From Schaalia sp. HMT-172 (lineage in GTDB: Bacteria > Actinomycetota > Actinomycetes > Actinomycetales > Actinomycetaceae), in assembly GCF_030644365.1 (NCBI RefSeq), contig NZ_CP130058.1, positions 1,550,001 to 1,614,000 on the forward strand: a stretch of 64,000 bases of DNA, given 5' to 3'. This document shows positions 43,848 through 51,610 of this stretch, one piece after another. The first letter of the stretch is position 1. Every line of letters begins with the position of its first letter. A program made the position numbers and the translations under genes. The notes below the pieces were generated by a model. That model made no database searches. It saw nothing but the letters and a program-made list of their open reading frames with translations, and had not been told where the DNA came from.

Positions 43848-45041
43848 TTAGCGGGTGAAACTCACTTCGAAGTCGGGCTTACCGTCCTTGTCCAGCTTGA
43901 GTACTTGGTTGTCATCCAGCTGCGCGCGAATCTCCACCTTGGCCTCCACGTCTTGCGTGCCTGCCATGTAGTACTTGTTGTTGTACGTCGCCGTGAAGAC
44001 GACAGTCGCCCGAAAGACCGTCGGCTGCTCCTCGGACACCGGCGCCAGCGCCTTCGGCATTGAGCCACCCGTTACCGCGGTGACGGCATCGCTCTGGATC
44101 GCAAATGGGCACCAAGAATTCTGGTTGCCCGGAATGGTCGAGCAGGTGTCAATGGCCCATTGCCCCGCCTCGATCGCGGCCGCCGTCAGCTTGGTGTTGT
44201 AGGTGGCCTTGAGAGTCACGACGTTGTCTCTGCCACCCAACCCATCATCGAGGACAGAAACCGTCTCGGGGTTGGAGTCTGCATACTCGCTCGCCGCGAT
44301 GGGCGTGAACGTGTAGACGCCGGGGTAGAAGAGGTAGTCGTTCTCCTGTTCGTTACGGCCCACCGCGGACGCATCGGCATTCACGCCGCCGACGCTGAAC
44401 TGGGCGTATCCCTCGACATCAACGCTGACCCGAGCGACCAGAGAATCCTTGACTGTCCAGTTATTCAGAACGCCCATCGTCGACGCCCCCTTCGTCACGG
44501 TGAACTCGTGGGTGAAGCGTTCCCCGTTGACCTGCATGGTGGCGGTCACCATGCGCGTATCAGAACTGTCATTCTTATCGGCGACCACGTCCTCGACGAC
44601 CAGCAGCGACGTCGCCGAGGCCATCACGTCGTCGGTCAGGAAGCTACGCTGATCGTTTCTCACGCCGGGATCAACCATCGCCGTCGCCGCACTGGCCTGA
44701 CCGGAAGCCAGCAGATCCAGATACTTGCGCACCTCGGCCTCGGGCGTGCGCGAACTATTCATCACCTTGATAGCAACGACGCCGGCGATCACCAGCACCA
44801 CGAGAACACCAACCAGCGCTCCGATCACCTTCACGCGCTTACGCGCGCCAGGCGAGACCGGCGTGAAGGACACCCCCGCGGCGGGAACCCCACCGGGCCC
44901 CGGAACAGGCGCAGCACCGGGCCCCGGAACAGGCGCGGCACCGGGCCCCGGAATGGGGGCGGCGCCAGAAGTTGGGTCTGCCCCAGCCGGGGACGGTGCA
45001 GGTATCTCGCTGCCGGTAGTTTCGTTATTGTCAGTACTCAC
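43848..45041 (-). CDS. Membrane-anchored paralog family, member 5 (mosaic)
   Basis: 397 aa of unknown function. The tail has three octapeptide repeats, the membrane helix is at about 72-93, and all residues up to GERFTH match member 4 almost exactly. From there on FTVTKGASTMGVLNNWTVKDSL and FYPGVYTFTPIAASEY follow member 3 instead. The Cys pair is TCSTIPGNQNSWCP and the end motif DKDGKPDFEVSF. The protein thus looks like a mosaic with a breakpoint near the start of the variable domain. The GTG start has GAGGAG upstream. Confidence 0.87.
   Translation of the reverse strand: MSTDNNETTGSEIPAPSPAGADPTSGAAPIPGPGAAPVPGPGAAPVPGPGGVPAAGVSFTPVSPGARKRVKVIGALVGVLVVLVIAGVVAIKVMNSSRTPEAEVRKYLDLLASGQASAATAMVDPGVRNDQRSFLTDDVMASATSLLVVEDVVADKNDSSDTRMVTATMQVNGERFTHEFTVTKGASTMGVLNNWTVKDSLVARVSVDVEGYAQFSVGGVNADASAVGRNEQENDYLFYPGVYTFTPIAASEYADSNPETVSVLDDGLGGRDNVVTLKATYNTKLTAAAIEAGQWAIDTCSTIPGNQNSWCPFAIQSDAVTAVTGGSMPKALAPVSEEQPTVFRATVVFTATYNNKYYMAGTQDVEAKVEIRAQLDDNQVLKLDKDGKPDFEVSFTR
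44893..44964 (-). repeat. In-frame 24-bp tandem repeat, three units
   Basis: The same octapeptide-coding unit as at 43452-43571, present three times in member 5. Confidence 0.95.
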
Positions 45042-45130
45042 GACTCGCTCCTCACGATGCGCTGATGGTCCGGAGCCAGCATTGGGCGACAAACACACCA
45101 ATACCAACCACCGGTCAAAAAGACGTGCCC

Positions 45131-45159
45131 ATGATCACACGCCAGCAGCCGAGAGTCAA
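45131..45159 (-). promoter_or_regulatory. Possible promoter of paralog member 5
   Basis: TTGACT (45159-45154) and GATCAT (45136-45131), 17 bases apart, in the duplicated upstream block shared with member 4. Confidence 0.45.
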
Positions 45160-45229
45160 AGCCGTGTCACACTACGGATACGACACGCTCCCCGACCGCC
45201 AAGCGATCGAGGAGCGAGGATTGTCATAC

Positions 45230-46474
45230 TTATTCGACTTCGTACCTCAGCCAGAACTGAGGCTTACCAGCAGAATCGACCACGATCTTTCCGTTTTCGT
45301 CAAACTTCAGCGTCGCGTACACAGTTGACTTCAGGGTGTAGATCGGAGTCCCGGCCCCCTGCTGCACCTTAAAGAAGGCATAGTCGTGGAACTCCGAGGT
45401 CGAGTCCGCCCACTCTTTCGCCTCGGTCGGCATCTGCTTGACCTCGAGGACGGTCAGATCTGTCCTCTGTAGCCCAAAGGGACACACCGTATCGAGATTC
45501 CCCGGAGGCGTGGCGCACGACGTGGTCTGCGCGACCATCGCCTCGACCGCAGCTGCAAGCAACGAATCACTGTATGATGTATCGACTGTCACATAGCGAA
45601 GCGGGTCGGCACCGTACTTGTACTCGTCTCTCGCGGCCTTGAAGATGACCGGGTCGGCTTCGATATAATCCCCCGGGTCGGCGGCACTCACCGTGTAGAC
45701 CCCTGGATACAGCATGTAGATCGGGGACGTGTATGGAAAATAATTGTCATCACTGACCGGCGCCGTCACGCCGCCGATGCTAAACGTCGACACATCCTTA
45801 ATCCTGACGGCGATGGGAACGACTAGGGCGTCTTGGATCGTCCAGTTCTTGATGATTCCCAGTGTCGGTTTACTCTCTTGGACTTCAAAGGGGAATGTAA
45901 AATGGACATCGCCGACCGTCACTGTGGCATCCACGGTGTGTTTCTTCGATGCGCTGCCTTCATCCCTGTCGACGACATCTTCGACCTGCAGCAGCGAGGT
46001 TGCCGAGGCCATGACCTCGTCCGTCAAAAAGACGCGTTCATCGTTGTCCACACCTGGATCAACCATCGCTGTGGCAGCGCTGGCGTTCCCTTGTGCGAGG
46101 TAGTCCAGGTAACGGCGCACCTGCGCTTCGGGTGTACGCATTGAGTTCGCAAGGGCGAAGCTGCCAACGGCTACCACCACGAGTGCAACGAGGAACAGGC
46201 TAGCGAAAAAGATGGGGTTGGCGCGCTTGCGCGGACGCTGCGAGACCGCAGTGACTAAGGGCTGAACTCCGCCAGCCATCGCCGGTGCCATCGCAATCGG
46301 CTCACCCATCGGAAACTGGCCCTGTCCAGGGCTGTATGCACAAGCCGACAGCGGGGCGGACATGCCTGGCACACTCGATGACAACGTCGGCGGATCGGGG
46401 ACGGGATCGCCATCCATGCCACTAGCTATCGGACGGATCGCGCTCCCGGTCACATCATCACTAGCAGCATTCAT
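45230..46474 (-). CDS. Membrane-anchored paralog family, member 6
   Basis: 414 aa of unknown function. The cytoplasmic tail (1-85) is Pro/Met/Ala-rich without regular repeats and ends in RPRKRAN. The membrane helix is at about 88-109. SMRTPEAQVRRYLDYLAQG, MVDPGVDNDERVFLTDE, YMLYPGVYTVSAADPGDY, the Cys pair SCATPPGNLDTVCP and DSAGKPQFWL mark the family. The ATG has GAGGAG upstream. The leader carries the same inverted repeat as member 1. Confidence 0.87.
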   Translation of the reverse strand: MNAASDDVTGSAIRPIASGMDGDPVPDPPTLSSSVPGMSAPLSACAYSPGQGQFPMGEPIAMAPAMAGGVQPLVTAVSQRPRKRANPIFFASLFLVALVVVAVGSFALANSMRTPEAQVRRYLDYLAQGNASAATAMVDPGVDNDERVFLTDEVMASATSLLQVEDVVDRDEGSASKKHTVDATVTVGDVHFTFPFEVQESKPTLGIIKNWTIQDALVVPIAVRIKDVSTFSIGGVTAPVSDDNYFPYTSPIYMLYPGVYTVSAADPGDYIEADPVIFKAARDEYKYGADPLRYVTVDTSYSDSLLAAAVEAMVAQTTSCATPPGNLDTVCPFGLQRTDLTVLEVKQMPTEAKEWADSTSEFHDYAFFKVQQGAGTPIYTLKSTVYATLKFDENGKIVVDSAGKPQFWLRYEVE

Positions 46475-46510
46475 TGCTCGCTCCTCACGGCGTCCGTCGG
46501 TGATGTCTCG

Positions 46511-46547
46511 GGTAATCCACCAGAGACTTCCTCGACAACTGGTTACC
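46511..46547 (-). promoter_or_regulatory. Conserved leader inverted repeat (copy B)
   Basis: GGTAACCA and TGGATTACC flank a centre with TCGAGGAAGTCTC. It is similar over its whole length to 34694-34728, with comparable spacing to promoter and start codon. Confidence 0.6.
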
Positions 46548-46559
46548 ACGACACCACGA

Positions 46560-46589
46560 ATGCTATCACCAGCGAAATGTCCCCGTCAA
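46560..46589 (-). promoter_or_regulatory. Promoter of paralog member 6
   Basis: TTGACG (46589-46584) and TAGCAT (46565-46560) with 18 bases between them on the minus strand. Confidence 0.55.
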
Positions 46590-46646
46590 ACACCTCCGAC
46601 GCAGACGAATCCCCCGCATCAACGCGCCACACGAGGACGTATCTCG

Positions 46647-47747
46647 TTAGAACCAGGGCACGCTGAGACTGACAGAGAAAACGGGTTTGCCGTCAAGAGT
46701 GACCACGGGGATCCCTCCCTCCGTGGTGGCAACCGTCGCGGTGGGACGCACAGTGAGGTCGTGGGGGCTACGATCAGGGAACCAACCGCCCGTGTCCTGG
46801 TAGCGGATAGCTCCGTCCTCGCCAGTGTAGGAGCCATCCTCGGTCGCGCTCACCAGCGCAGATGGGAGTTTCGAGACCTCAAGGACACTCAGACTCGACG
46901 AATGTAGAGCGGAGGGACACGAGTCGGCCATATTCGTTCCCTGCGTCGCGCACGCCTGCACCGCATCTTGCATCGCCTGGAGCGCTTCCGTTTTCAGCTC
47001 GGCGCTCAGCGCTCCCTGGAGAGTGAGGGCTGTCGTCTCGTATGGACTGTCATGGCTCCCATCCTCGATCACCGCCTGTTGGGAAGGAGCGGTCACGTAC
47101 GCTCCAACGCCTTCTGGTTCGACCGTGTAAACGCCGGGGAAAAACAGGAAGTCCCGTTTCTTGGATGCGGAGGGATCAAGGTCCGCGACGACGCCGCCGA
47201 CACTGAACTGGGGCACGCGAGAGCCCGACACGGGCAGCGTGACGAACAGGCCATCTCGCAGCGTCCAGGCCGACACGGCCCCGTTGCCTTTCGCGCGCTC
47301 AACGGTGAAGACGTGCGTGAAGCGATCGCCGTCGAGTCGCATCGTTGCGGTAACTGTCGAGGAGTCGACACGCTTGCCGCCGTTATCTTCGGCTTCAACG
47401 GATTCGATGATCAGGCGCGACGAGGCCGAGGCCATGACGTCGTTGGTCAGGAAGAGACGCTGGTCGTTGGGCACGCCAGGATCGACCATCGACAGCGCCC
47501 CCTCGGCGTCCCCTTGCGCAAGGTAGGTCAGATACCGTCGCACCTCCCCATCGGGCGTTCCCTCTTTTTTCGCGATCCATCCGAGCGCCCCCATGCAACC
47601 GACGACGATCGCAACCAAAACAAGAACCGTGAGGGCGTCCTTTCGCGTCCACGCGCGTCTCTTTCGCCACTGCGGCCTGCACGTCGACATGCGCGGGCGC
47701 GCATTGCCTGGCACCCCGTACTGCGGACCGGGCATCTGCACCCTCAT
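46647..47747 (-). CDS. Membrane-anchored paralog family, member 7
   Basis: 366 aa of unknown function, the shortest and most divergent of the array. A short basic tail (RPQWRKRRAWTRKD) precedes the membrane helix (about 38-58). The usual RTPEAE is GTPDGEVRRYLTYLAQG. MVDPGVPNDQRLFLTND, FLFFPGVYTVEPEGVGAY, the Cys pair ACATQGTNMADSCP and LDGKPVFSV are kept. It is first in transcription order, with AAGGGTG before the ATG. No clear promoter is seen in the 119 bases before it, so it may be read from the small gene upstream. Confidence 0.85.
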   Translation of the reverse strand: MRVQMPGPQYGVPGNARPRMSTCRPQWRKRRAWTRKDALTVLVLVAIVVGCMGALGWIAKKEGTPDGEVRRYLTYLAQGDAEGALSMVDPGVPNDQRLFLTNDVMASASSRLIIESVEAEDNGGKRVDSSTVTATMRLDGDRFTHVFTVERAKGNGAVSAWTLRDGLFVTLPVSGSRVPQFSVGGVVADLDPSASKKRDFLFFPGVYTVEPEGVGAYVTAPSQQAVIEDGSHDSPYETTALTLQGALSAELKTEALQAMQDAVQACATQGTNMADSCPSALHSSSLSVLEVSKLPSALVSATEDGSYTGEDGAIRYQDTGGWFPDRSPHDLTVRPTATVATTEGGIPVVTLDGKPVFSVSLSVPWF

Positions 47748-47866
47748 CGCTCACACCCTTACATGCTCGGTAACTACACGGTGGTGTCAGCCTACGTCAT
47801 GACGCGAGGGTTGGGCAACGACACGCGCACGCGTCGGCGTCGCGCTGTTTGGGTAAGGGCGCCCTG

Positions 47867-48058
47867 TTACTTCGTGGAGGCCTCGTCCTCACCCACGACC
47901 GGCAGCGCCTTCGTCGGAGGCACCGCCGCGTCTCCGCGCAAGGCCGGAAGCGACAGGCCTGCGGTGGCGGGGATCTCCTCCGAGGACTCGGCGAGCTTAC
48001 GCGCGAGGCGCGACATGGGACGGGACGAGGCCTGGGCCCTCTCGGTCGACGCGGTCAT
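47867..48058 (-). CDS. Small hypothetical protein
   Basis: 63 aa, hydrophilic, with SRLARKLAESSEEIP and an acidic end (VVGEDEAS). I do not recognise it. Third codon positions are almost all G or C, as in real genes of this genome, and GGAG stands 8 bases before the ATG. An in-frame ATG 15 bases upstream is an alternative. It lies between thiL and the paralog array on the same strand. Confidence 0.55.
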   Translation of the reverse strand: MTASTERAQASSRPMSRLARKLAESSEEIPATAGLSLPALRGDAAVPPTKALPVVGEDEASTK

Positions 48059-48138
48059 CCTGATGCACTCCAATCGTTGGTCGTCACGCCGCTTGGCCTC
48101 CCCGCCTACCGACGAGGACTCCAGCGGCCCACATCACA

Positions 48139-49134
48139 CTAGTCTACGGAATCGGAGGAGAAATGATCCCACGCACCGCGCAGGACCTCGCCATCGAACA
48201 TCGCACACGGCGTCTCCCCGGCCGCGCATTCGCGCGCGCGACCGATCGCCCGGAAACCCTCAGGCAGTTGTACATCGGGAGGGAATGCCGCGAGCATCCC
48301 ATGTTCCTCGCCGCCCTGGAGCACCCACCACACGGGATCCGCCCGGCAGATCAGCGCCGGCCCCTGTAGCTTCCAGGCCTCCTCCTCGATCGAGGGCCGA
48401 TCAAAGTCAATGACGACACCGGAGGCGGCGGCCATACGCGTCGCATCTGCGGCGGGACCGTCGGAGAGATCCATCATCGCGCGGGCGCCCGCCCCCGCCG
48501 CAGCCACGCCCGATCCGAGCGGAGGATGGGGAGAGCGGTAGGTCCGCACGAAGGGCTCGAGCTCCCCGAGCTCCTCCACGCCCCGCGCGCTCGGGACGAC
48601 GTGGCCCCCCTCGAGCAGATCCAGTCCGGCGTAGGAAAAACCGAGGGTGCCGCTCACCGCGATCACGTCACCGGGACGCGCGCCGTCGCGGCGCACAACG
48701 GGCCCGGGACAGTATCCAAAAGCCGTGATTGAGACGACGAGCTTCTCCCCCGCGCTCAAGTCTCCCCCCACGACGCCCGCACCAGCCTGGCGCGCACGGT
48801 CCCCCAGGCCTCGGACCACATCGAGGAAGACGTCGGCGTCCATGCCGCGCGGAGCAACCACCGACGCCACAAGCGCCGACGGGCGCCCACCCATCGCGTC
48901 AATATCCGCGAGACTCTGCGCCGCTACGCGCTCCCCCACCTCGTATCCCGTCGACCACGAGAGGTGAAAATGCTGGTCCTCAACCATGACGTCCGTCGTC
49001 ACAATAAAGGATCCTTCGGGAGCAGCCACCTGAGCACAATCGTCGCCGATGCCGATGATCGTGCGCTCGCCTCGCGGGAAAGACTCACGGAAGTGAGACA
49101 CCAACTGGGCCTCGGACAGGTCACCTAACTTCAT
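48139..49134 (-). CDS. thiL: Thiamine-monophosphate kinase
   Basis: 331 aa. IGIGDDCAQV near the N-terminus, TTDVMVEDQHFHL, the GGDLSAGE segment and MDLSDGPAADATRMA are the metal- and ATP-binding motifs of ThiL. It makes thiamine diphosphate, the active cofactor, from thiamine monophosphate. The ATG at 49134 gives MKLGDLSEAQLVSHF, a normal family start. No other thiamine genes are in the window. Confidence 0.96.
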   Translation of the reverse strand: MKLGDLSEAQLVSHFRESFPRGERTIIGIGDDCAQVAAPEGSFIVTTDVMVEDQHFHLSWSTGYEVGERVAAQSLADIDAMGGRPSALVASVVAPRGMDADVFLDVVRGLGDRARQAGAGVVGGDLSAGEKLVVSITAFGYCPGPVVRRDGARPGDVIAVSGTLGFSYAGLDLLEGGHVVPSARGVEELGELEPFVRTYRSPHPPLGSGVAAAGAGARAMMDLSDGPAADATRMAAASGVVIDFDRPSIEEEAWKLQGPALICRADPVWWVLQGGEEHGMLAAFPPDVQLPEGFRAIGRARECAAGETPCAMFDGEVLRGAWDHFSSDSVD

Positions 49135-49180
49135 GAGACCCAGCGTAGTCGCGTGCGCACCGCTGCGCCGCAAAGGCCAG

Positions 49181-50029
49181 TCAGCTGTGAAGGCCTCGCA
49201 CCGTCTGGGATGCGAACAGGCACGTCGCGGCCGCGCTGGCAACGTTCAGGGACTCCGCGTCCCCACTCATCGGGATCGAGACGAGCGCGTCGCACAGGCG
49301 CATGTCGTCACCCGACAGCCCCTTCGCCTCGTTGCCGAACACCCACGCGTGAGACTGCGACAGGCGGGAGCGTGCCGAGACGCCCTGCACAAACATCTGC
49401 GCCAAGTCGACGGATCCTCCGCCGCCGCTGGTCCCCAGCAAGGCGGCACCGCGGCCGTGCACGAGAGCGCGCGCTTCCTCAAAGGAAGGCACGACGCGCA
49501 CGGGAATATGGAACACCGAACCGACGCTGGCGCGCACGACCTTCGGGCTCGAGGCATCCACCGTGCCCGCCACGGCGATGACGCCGACGGCACCGAATGC
49601 ATCGGCCGTGCGAATGATCGTGCCGACGTTGCCGGGATCGCGCCCCTGAGCGAGCACGACGAGGGTCTCGCCCACGCTCGGCTCCGGCAGTTCACGCACG
49701 AGGGCATCGAGGGACGCCACCGCGCACACGCCCTGCGAATCACGCGAAAGCGCCGCCGAGACCTCGTTCGTGACGGGATGCACCCACCGGGTCGCACGCC
49801 TCGCAGCCTCCACGACGTCAGCGTGCGTGTCCCACGCATCCTGCCGCACGTACACGTCACGGACAGCGCCGGGGCGGAAGCGCGCGAGCTCGCGCACGGC
49901 CTGTGGCCCCTCGACGAGCATCAGGCCCGAGCGTGAACGCGCCGAGCGCCCGACCAGACCCGATACCCTGCGCACGCGATCGGCGCGGGGATTATCGAGA
50001 AGGGTCAGGCGCTCGGGAAAAGAACCCAC
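49181..50029 (-). CDS. SpoU/TrmH family RNA 2'-O-methyltransferase
   Basis: 282 aa. The three SPOUT motifs are clear: LAQGRDPGNVGTIIRTADAFG in part (motif 1), WVFGNEAKGLS (motif 2) and IPMSGDAESLNVASAAA (motif 3). An N-terminal L30e-like substrate-binding part precedes them. Such enzymes methylate ribose in 23S rRNA or tRNA; the exact target is not evident. It follows rplT directly, the common infC-rpmI-rplT-trmH order. A TTG 3 bases upstream abuts the rplT stop and is an alternative start. Confidence 0.93.
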   Translation of the reverse strand: MGSFPERLTLLDNPRADRVRRVSGLVGRSARSRSGLMLVEGPQAVRELARFRPGAVRDVYVRQDAWDTHADVVEAARRATRWVHPVTNEVSAALSRDSQGVCAVASLDALVRELPEPSVGETLVVLAQGRDPGNVGTIIRTADAFGAVGVIAVAGTVDASSPKVVRASVGSVFHIPVRVVPSFEEARALVHGRGAALLGTSGGGGSVDLAQMFVQGVSARSRLSQSHAWVFGNEAKGLSGDDMRLCDALVSIPMSGDAESLNVASAAATCLFASQTVRGLHS

Positions 50030-50032
50030 CAA

Positions 50033-50413
50033 TCAGGCCTTGGGGGCGTTGACGTCGGCGGGAAGCGCGTCCTTGGCGACCTTCACCAGGGCGTTGAACG
50101 CGTTAATGTCGGAAACGGCCAGCTCGGCCAGCATGCGACGGTCGACCTCGACGCCAGCCAGGTTCAGGCCCTGGATGAGGCGGTTGTAGGTCAGGCCCTG
50201 AGCGCGGGAGGCAGCGTTGATGCGCTGGATCCACAGGCGACGGAAGTCACCCTTCTTGGCCTTGCGGTCGCGGTAGGAGTAGACGAAGGAGTGAGTGACC
50301 TGCTCCTTGGCCTTACGGTACATGCGCGAGCGCTGGCCACGGTAGCCGGAGGCCTGCTCGAGTACGGTACGACGCTTCTTCTTGGCGTTGACAGAACGCT
50401 TAACACGTGCCAT
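50033..50413 (-). CDS. rplT: 50S ribosomal protein L20
   Basis: 126 aa. It begins [14 protein letters not shown] and contains [17 protein letters not shown] and [14 protein letters not shown], typical of L20. L20 is needed early in 50S assembly and represses its own operon in several bacteria. It is the third gene of infC-rpmI-rplT. Confidence 0.98.
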   Translation of the reverse strand: MARVKRSVNAKKKRRTVLEQASGYRGQRSRMYRKAKEQVTHSFVYSYRDRKAKKGDFRRLWIQRINAASRAQGLTYNRLIQGLNLAGVEVDRRMLAELAVSDINAFNALVKVAKDALPADVNAPKA

Positions 50414-50440
50414 TTTCTACTGTTCTCCTCTAACTCGAGC

Positions 50441-50635
50441 TCACTTGCCCAGCAGACGCTTGACGCGCTTGACGTCGGCGGTCTCCAGGACCTGGTCGGT
50501 GGCCAGGCGGCGGGTCTTGCGGCTGGACTTGTGCTCCAGCAGGTGGCGGGCGCCGGCCTGCTCGCGCATGATCTTGCCCGAGCCGGTCGTACGGAAGCGC
50601 TTCTTAGCACCGGAATGAGTCTTGTTCTTCGGCAT
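50441..50635 (-). CDS. rpmI: 50S ribosomal protein L35
   Basis: 64 aa. [20 protein letters not shown] at the N-terminus and [14 protein letters not shown] identify L35. It lies between infC and rplT with short gaps (36 and 27 bases), so the three are one operon. Confidence 0.98.
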   Translation of the reverse strand: MPKNKTHSGAKKRFRTTGSGKIMREQAGARHLLEHKSSRKTRRLATDQVLETADVKRVKRLLGK

Positions 50636-50671
50636 TTCTATTCCTTCGTTGTGAGGCGATGGGTATCGCCG

Positions 50672-51310
50672 TCAGTCCTGTTCGTCAGCCTTGTCGGCTG
50701 CCACTCGGGCCTGGTCCTTGCTGGCGCGCTCCGCGCGCTTGCCCCGACGCTCGGCGCGCTCGGCCTCGCGGCGCTTGCGCTGCTCGGTCAGGGCGTCAGC
50801 CTTGCGCTTGGTGGGGGCCAGCACCATCGTCATGTTGCGCCCGTCCTGACGGGGCATCGACTCGACGGTGGCGAGGTCACCGATCTCCTCGGCCAGGCGC
50901 TGCAGGAGGCGAACGCCGGCCTCGGGGCGAGACTGCTCTCGACCGCGGAACATGATCATGACCTTGACCTTGTCGCCGGCGGACAGGAAGCGCTCCACGT
51001 GGCCCTTCTTGACGCCGAAGTCATGATCGTCAATCTTCAGTCGGAAGCGGATTTCCTTCAGCTGCGTGTTCGCCTGGTTGCGGCGAGCATCGCGGGCCTT
51101 CTGGGCGGCTTCGTACTTGTACTTGCCGTAATCCATGAGCTTTGCGACGGGCGGCTTGGCATTCGGCGCAACCTCAACCAGATCGAGCCCGGCCTCTTCG
51201 GCCAGACGCAGCGCGTCCTCGACTCGGACGACGCCGACCTGTTCACCTCCGGGCCCCACGAGGCGAACCTCGGGGACTCGAATACGCTCATTGATGCGAG
51301 TCTCGCTGAT
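50672..51310 (-). CDS. infC: Translation initiation factor IF-3 with AUC start
   Basis: 212 aa when read from ATC at 51310. The N-terminal [17 protein letters not shown] and the segments [20 protein letters not shown] and [19 protein letters not shown] are IF-3 hallmarks. No ATG, GTG or TTG lies in frame between the upstream attenuator and ATC; the first GTG (51259) is inside the conserved N-domain. AAGGAG stands 6 bases before the ATC. Rare start codons are known for infC in other bacteria and let IF-3 repress its own translation. A Lys/Arg/Ala-rich tail of about 35 residues extends the C-terminus. Confidence 0.93.
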   Translation of the reverse strand: MSETRINERIRVPEVRLVGPGGEQVGVVRVEDALRLAEEAGLDLVEVAPNAKPPVAKLMDYGKYKYEAAQKARDARRNQANTQLKEIRFRLKIDDHDFGVKKGHVERFLSAGDKVKVMIMFRGREQSRPEAGVRLLQRLAEEIGDLATVESMPRQDGRNMTMVLAPTKRKADALTEQRKRREAERAERRGKRAERASKDQARVAADKADEQD

Positions 51311-51610
51311 GAGCGGCTCCTTCCACAGAATCCTTATGCGCGTAACAAAAAGCCTCCGTTACGCGACGCGCACGGAGGCTTCCAACGGGTCAACACGCAC
51401 CGGTGCTGACCGCCGAACCCGATCCCCTGCGCGGCGCCCTGACGGGCGGCATCCCCTCTTTCGAGAGGCGGGTATCCAGGTGGGATTTCTCCGCTTGCGT
51501 TCCAGGCTTTCGCCCAGACGGTCGTATCAACCCTACCAGAGACGGTACACGAGCGCCAGATCAGCGACCGTTGCACGCCTCACGCTGTGCAGGCCGCGTC
51601 CGGTGCACAC
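51311..51610 (-). promoter_or_regulatory. Structured infC leader
   Basis: The region between the SseB gene and infC contains several possible stems on the minus strand, such as CCTCTCGAAAGAGG (51456-51469) and GCCGCCCG with GGGCG further on, ending in the attenuator at 51347-51380. It holds no gene. TAGGGT near 51533 could be the -10 box of the operon. The layout fits a feedback-controlled ribosomal protein leader. Confidence 0.5.
51347..51380 (-). terminator. Attenuator-like terminator before infC
   Basis: AGCCTCCGT and ACGGAGGCT form a perfect 9-bp stem with a 12-base loop and are followed by TTTTT. It ends 36 bases before the infC start, too close to belong to the gene upstream, so it probably controls entry into infC-rpmI-rplT. 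Confidence 0.85.

Larger units (their letters stand above)
44507..45216. repeat. Long direct repeat, copy B
   Basis: 710 bases matching 43066-43823, covering the 5' half of member 5 and its upstream region. It is shorter by exactly two 24-bp tandem units. Confidence 0.93.

Noticed and set aside
50672-51259. infC starting at the GTG at 51259
   Set aside because: This would remove the conserved [13 protein letters not shown] segment of IF-3 and has no ribosome binding site.
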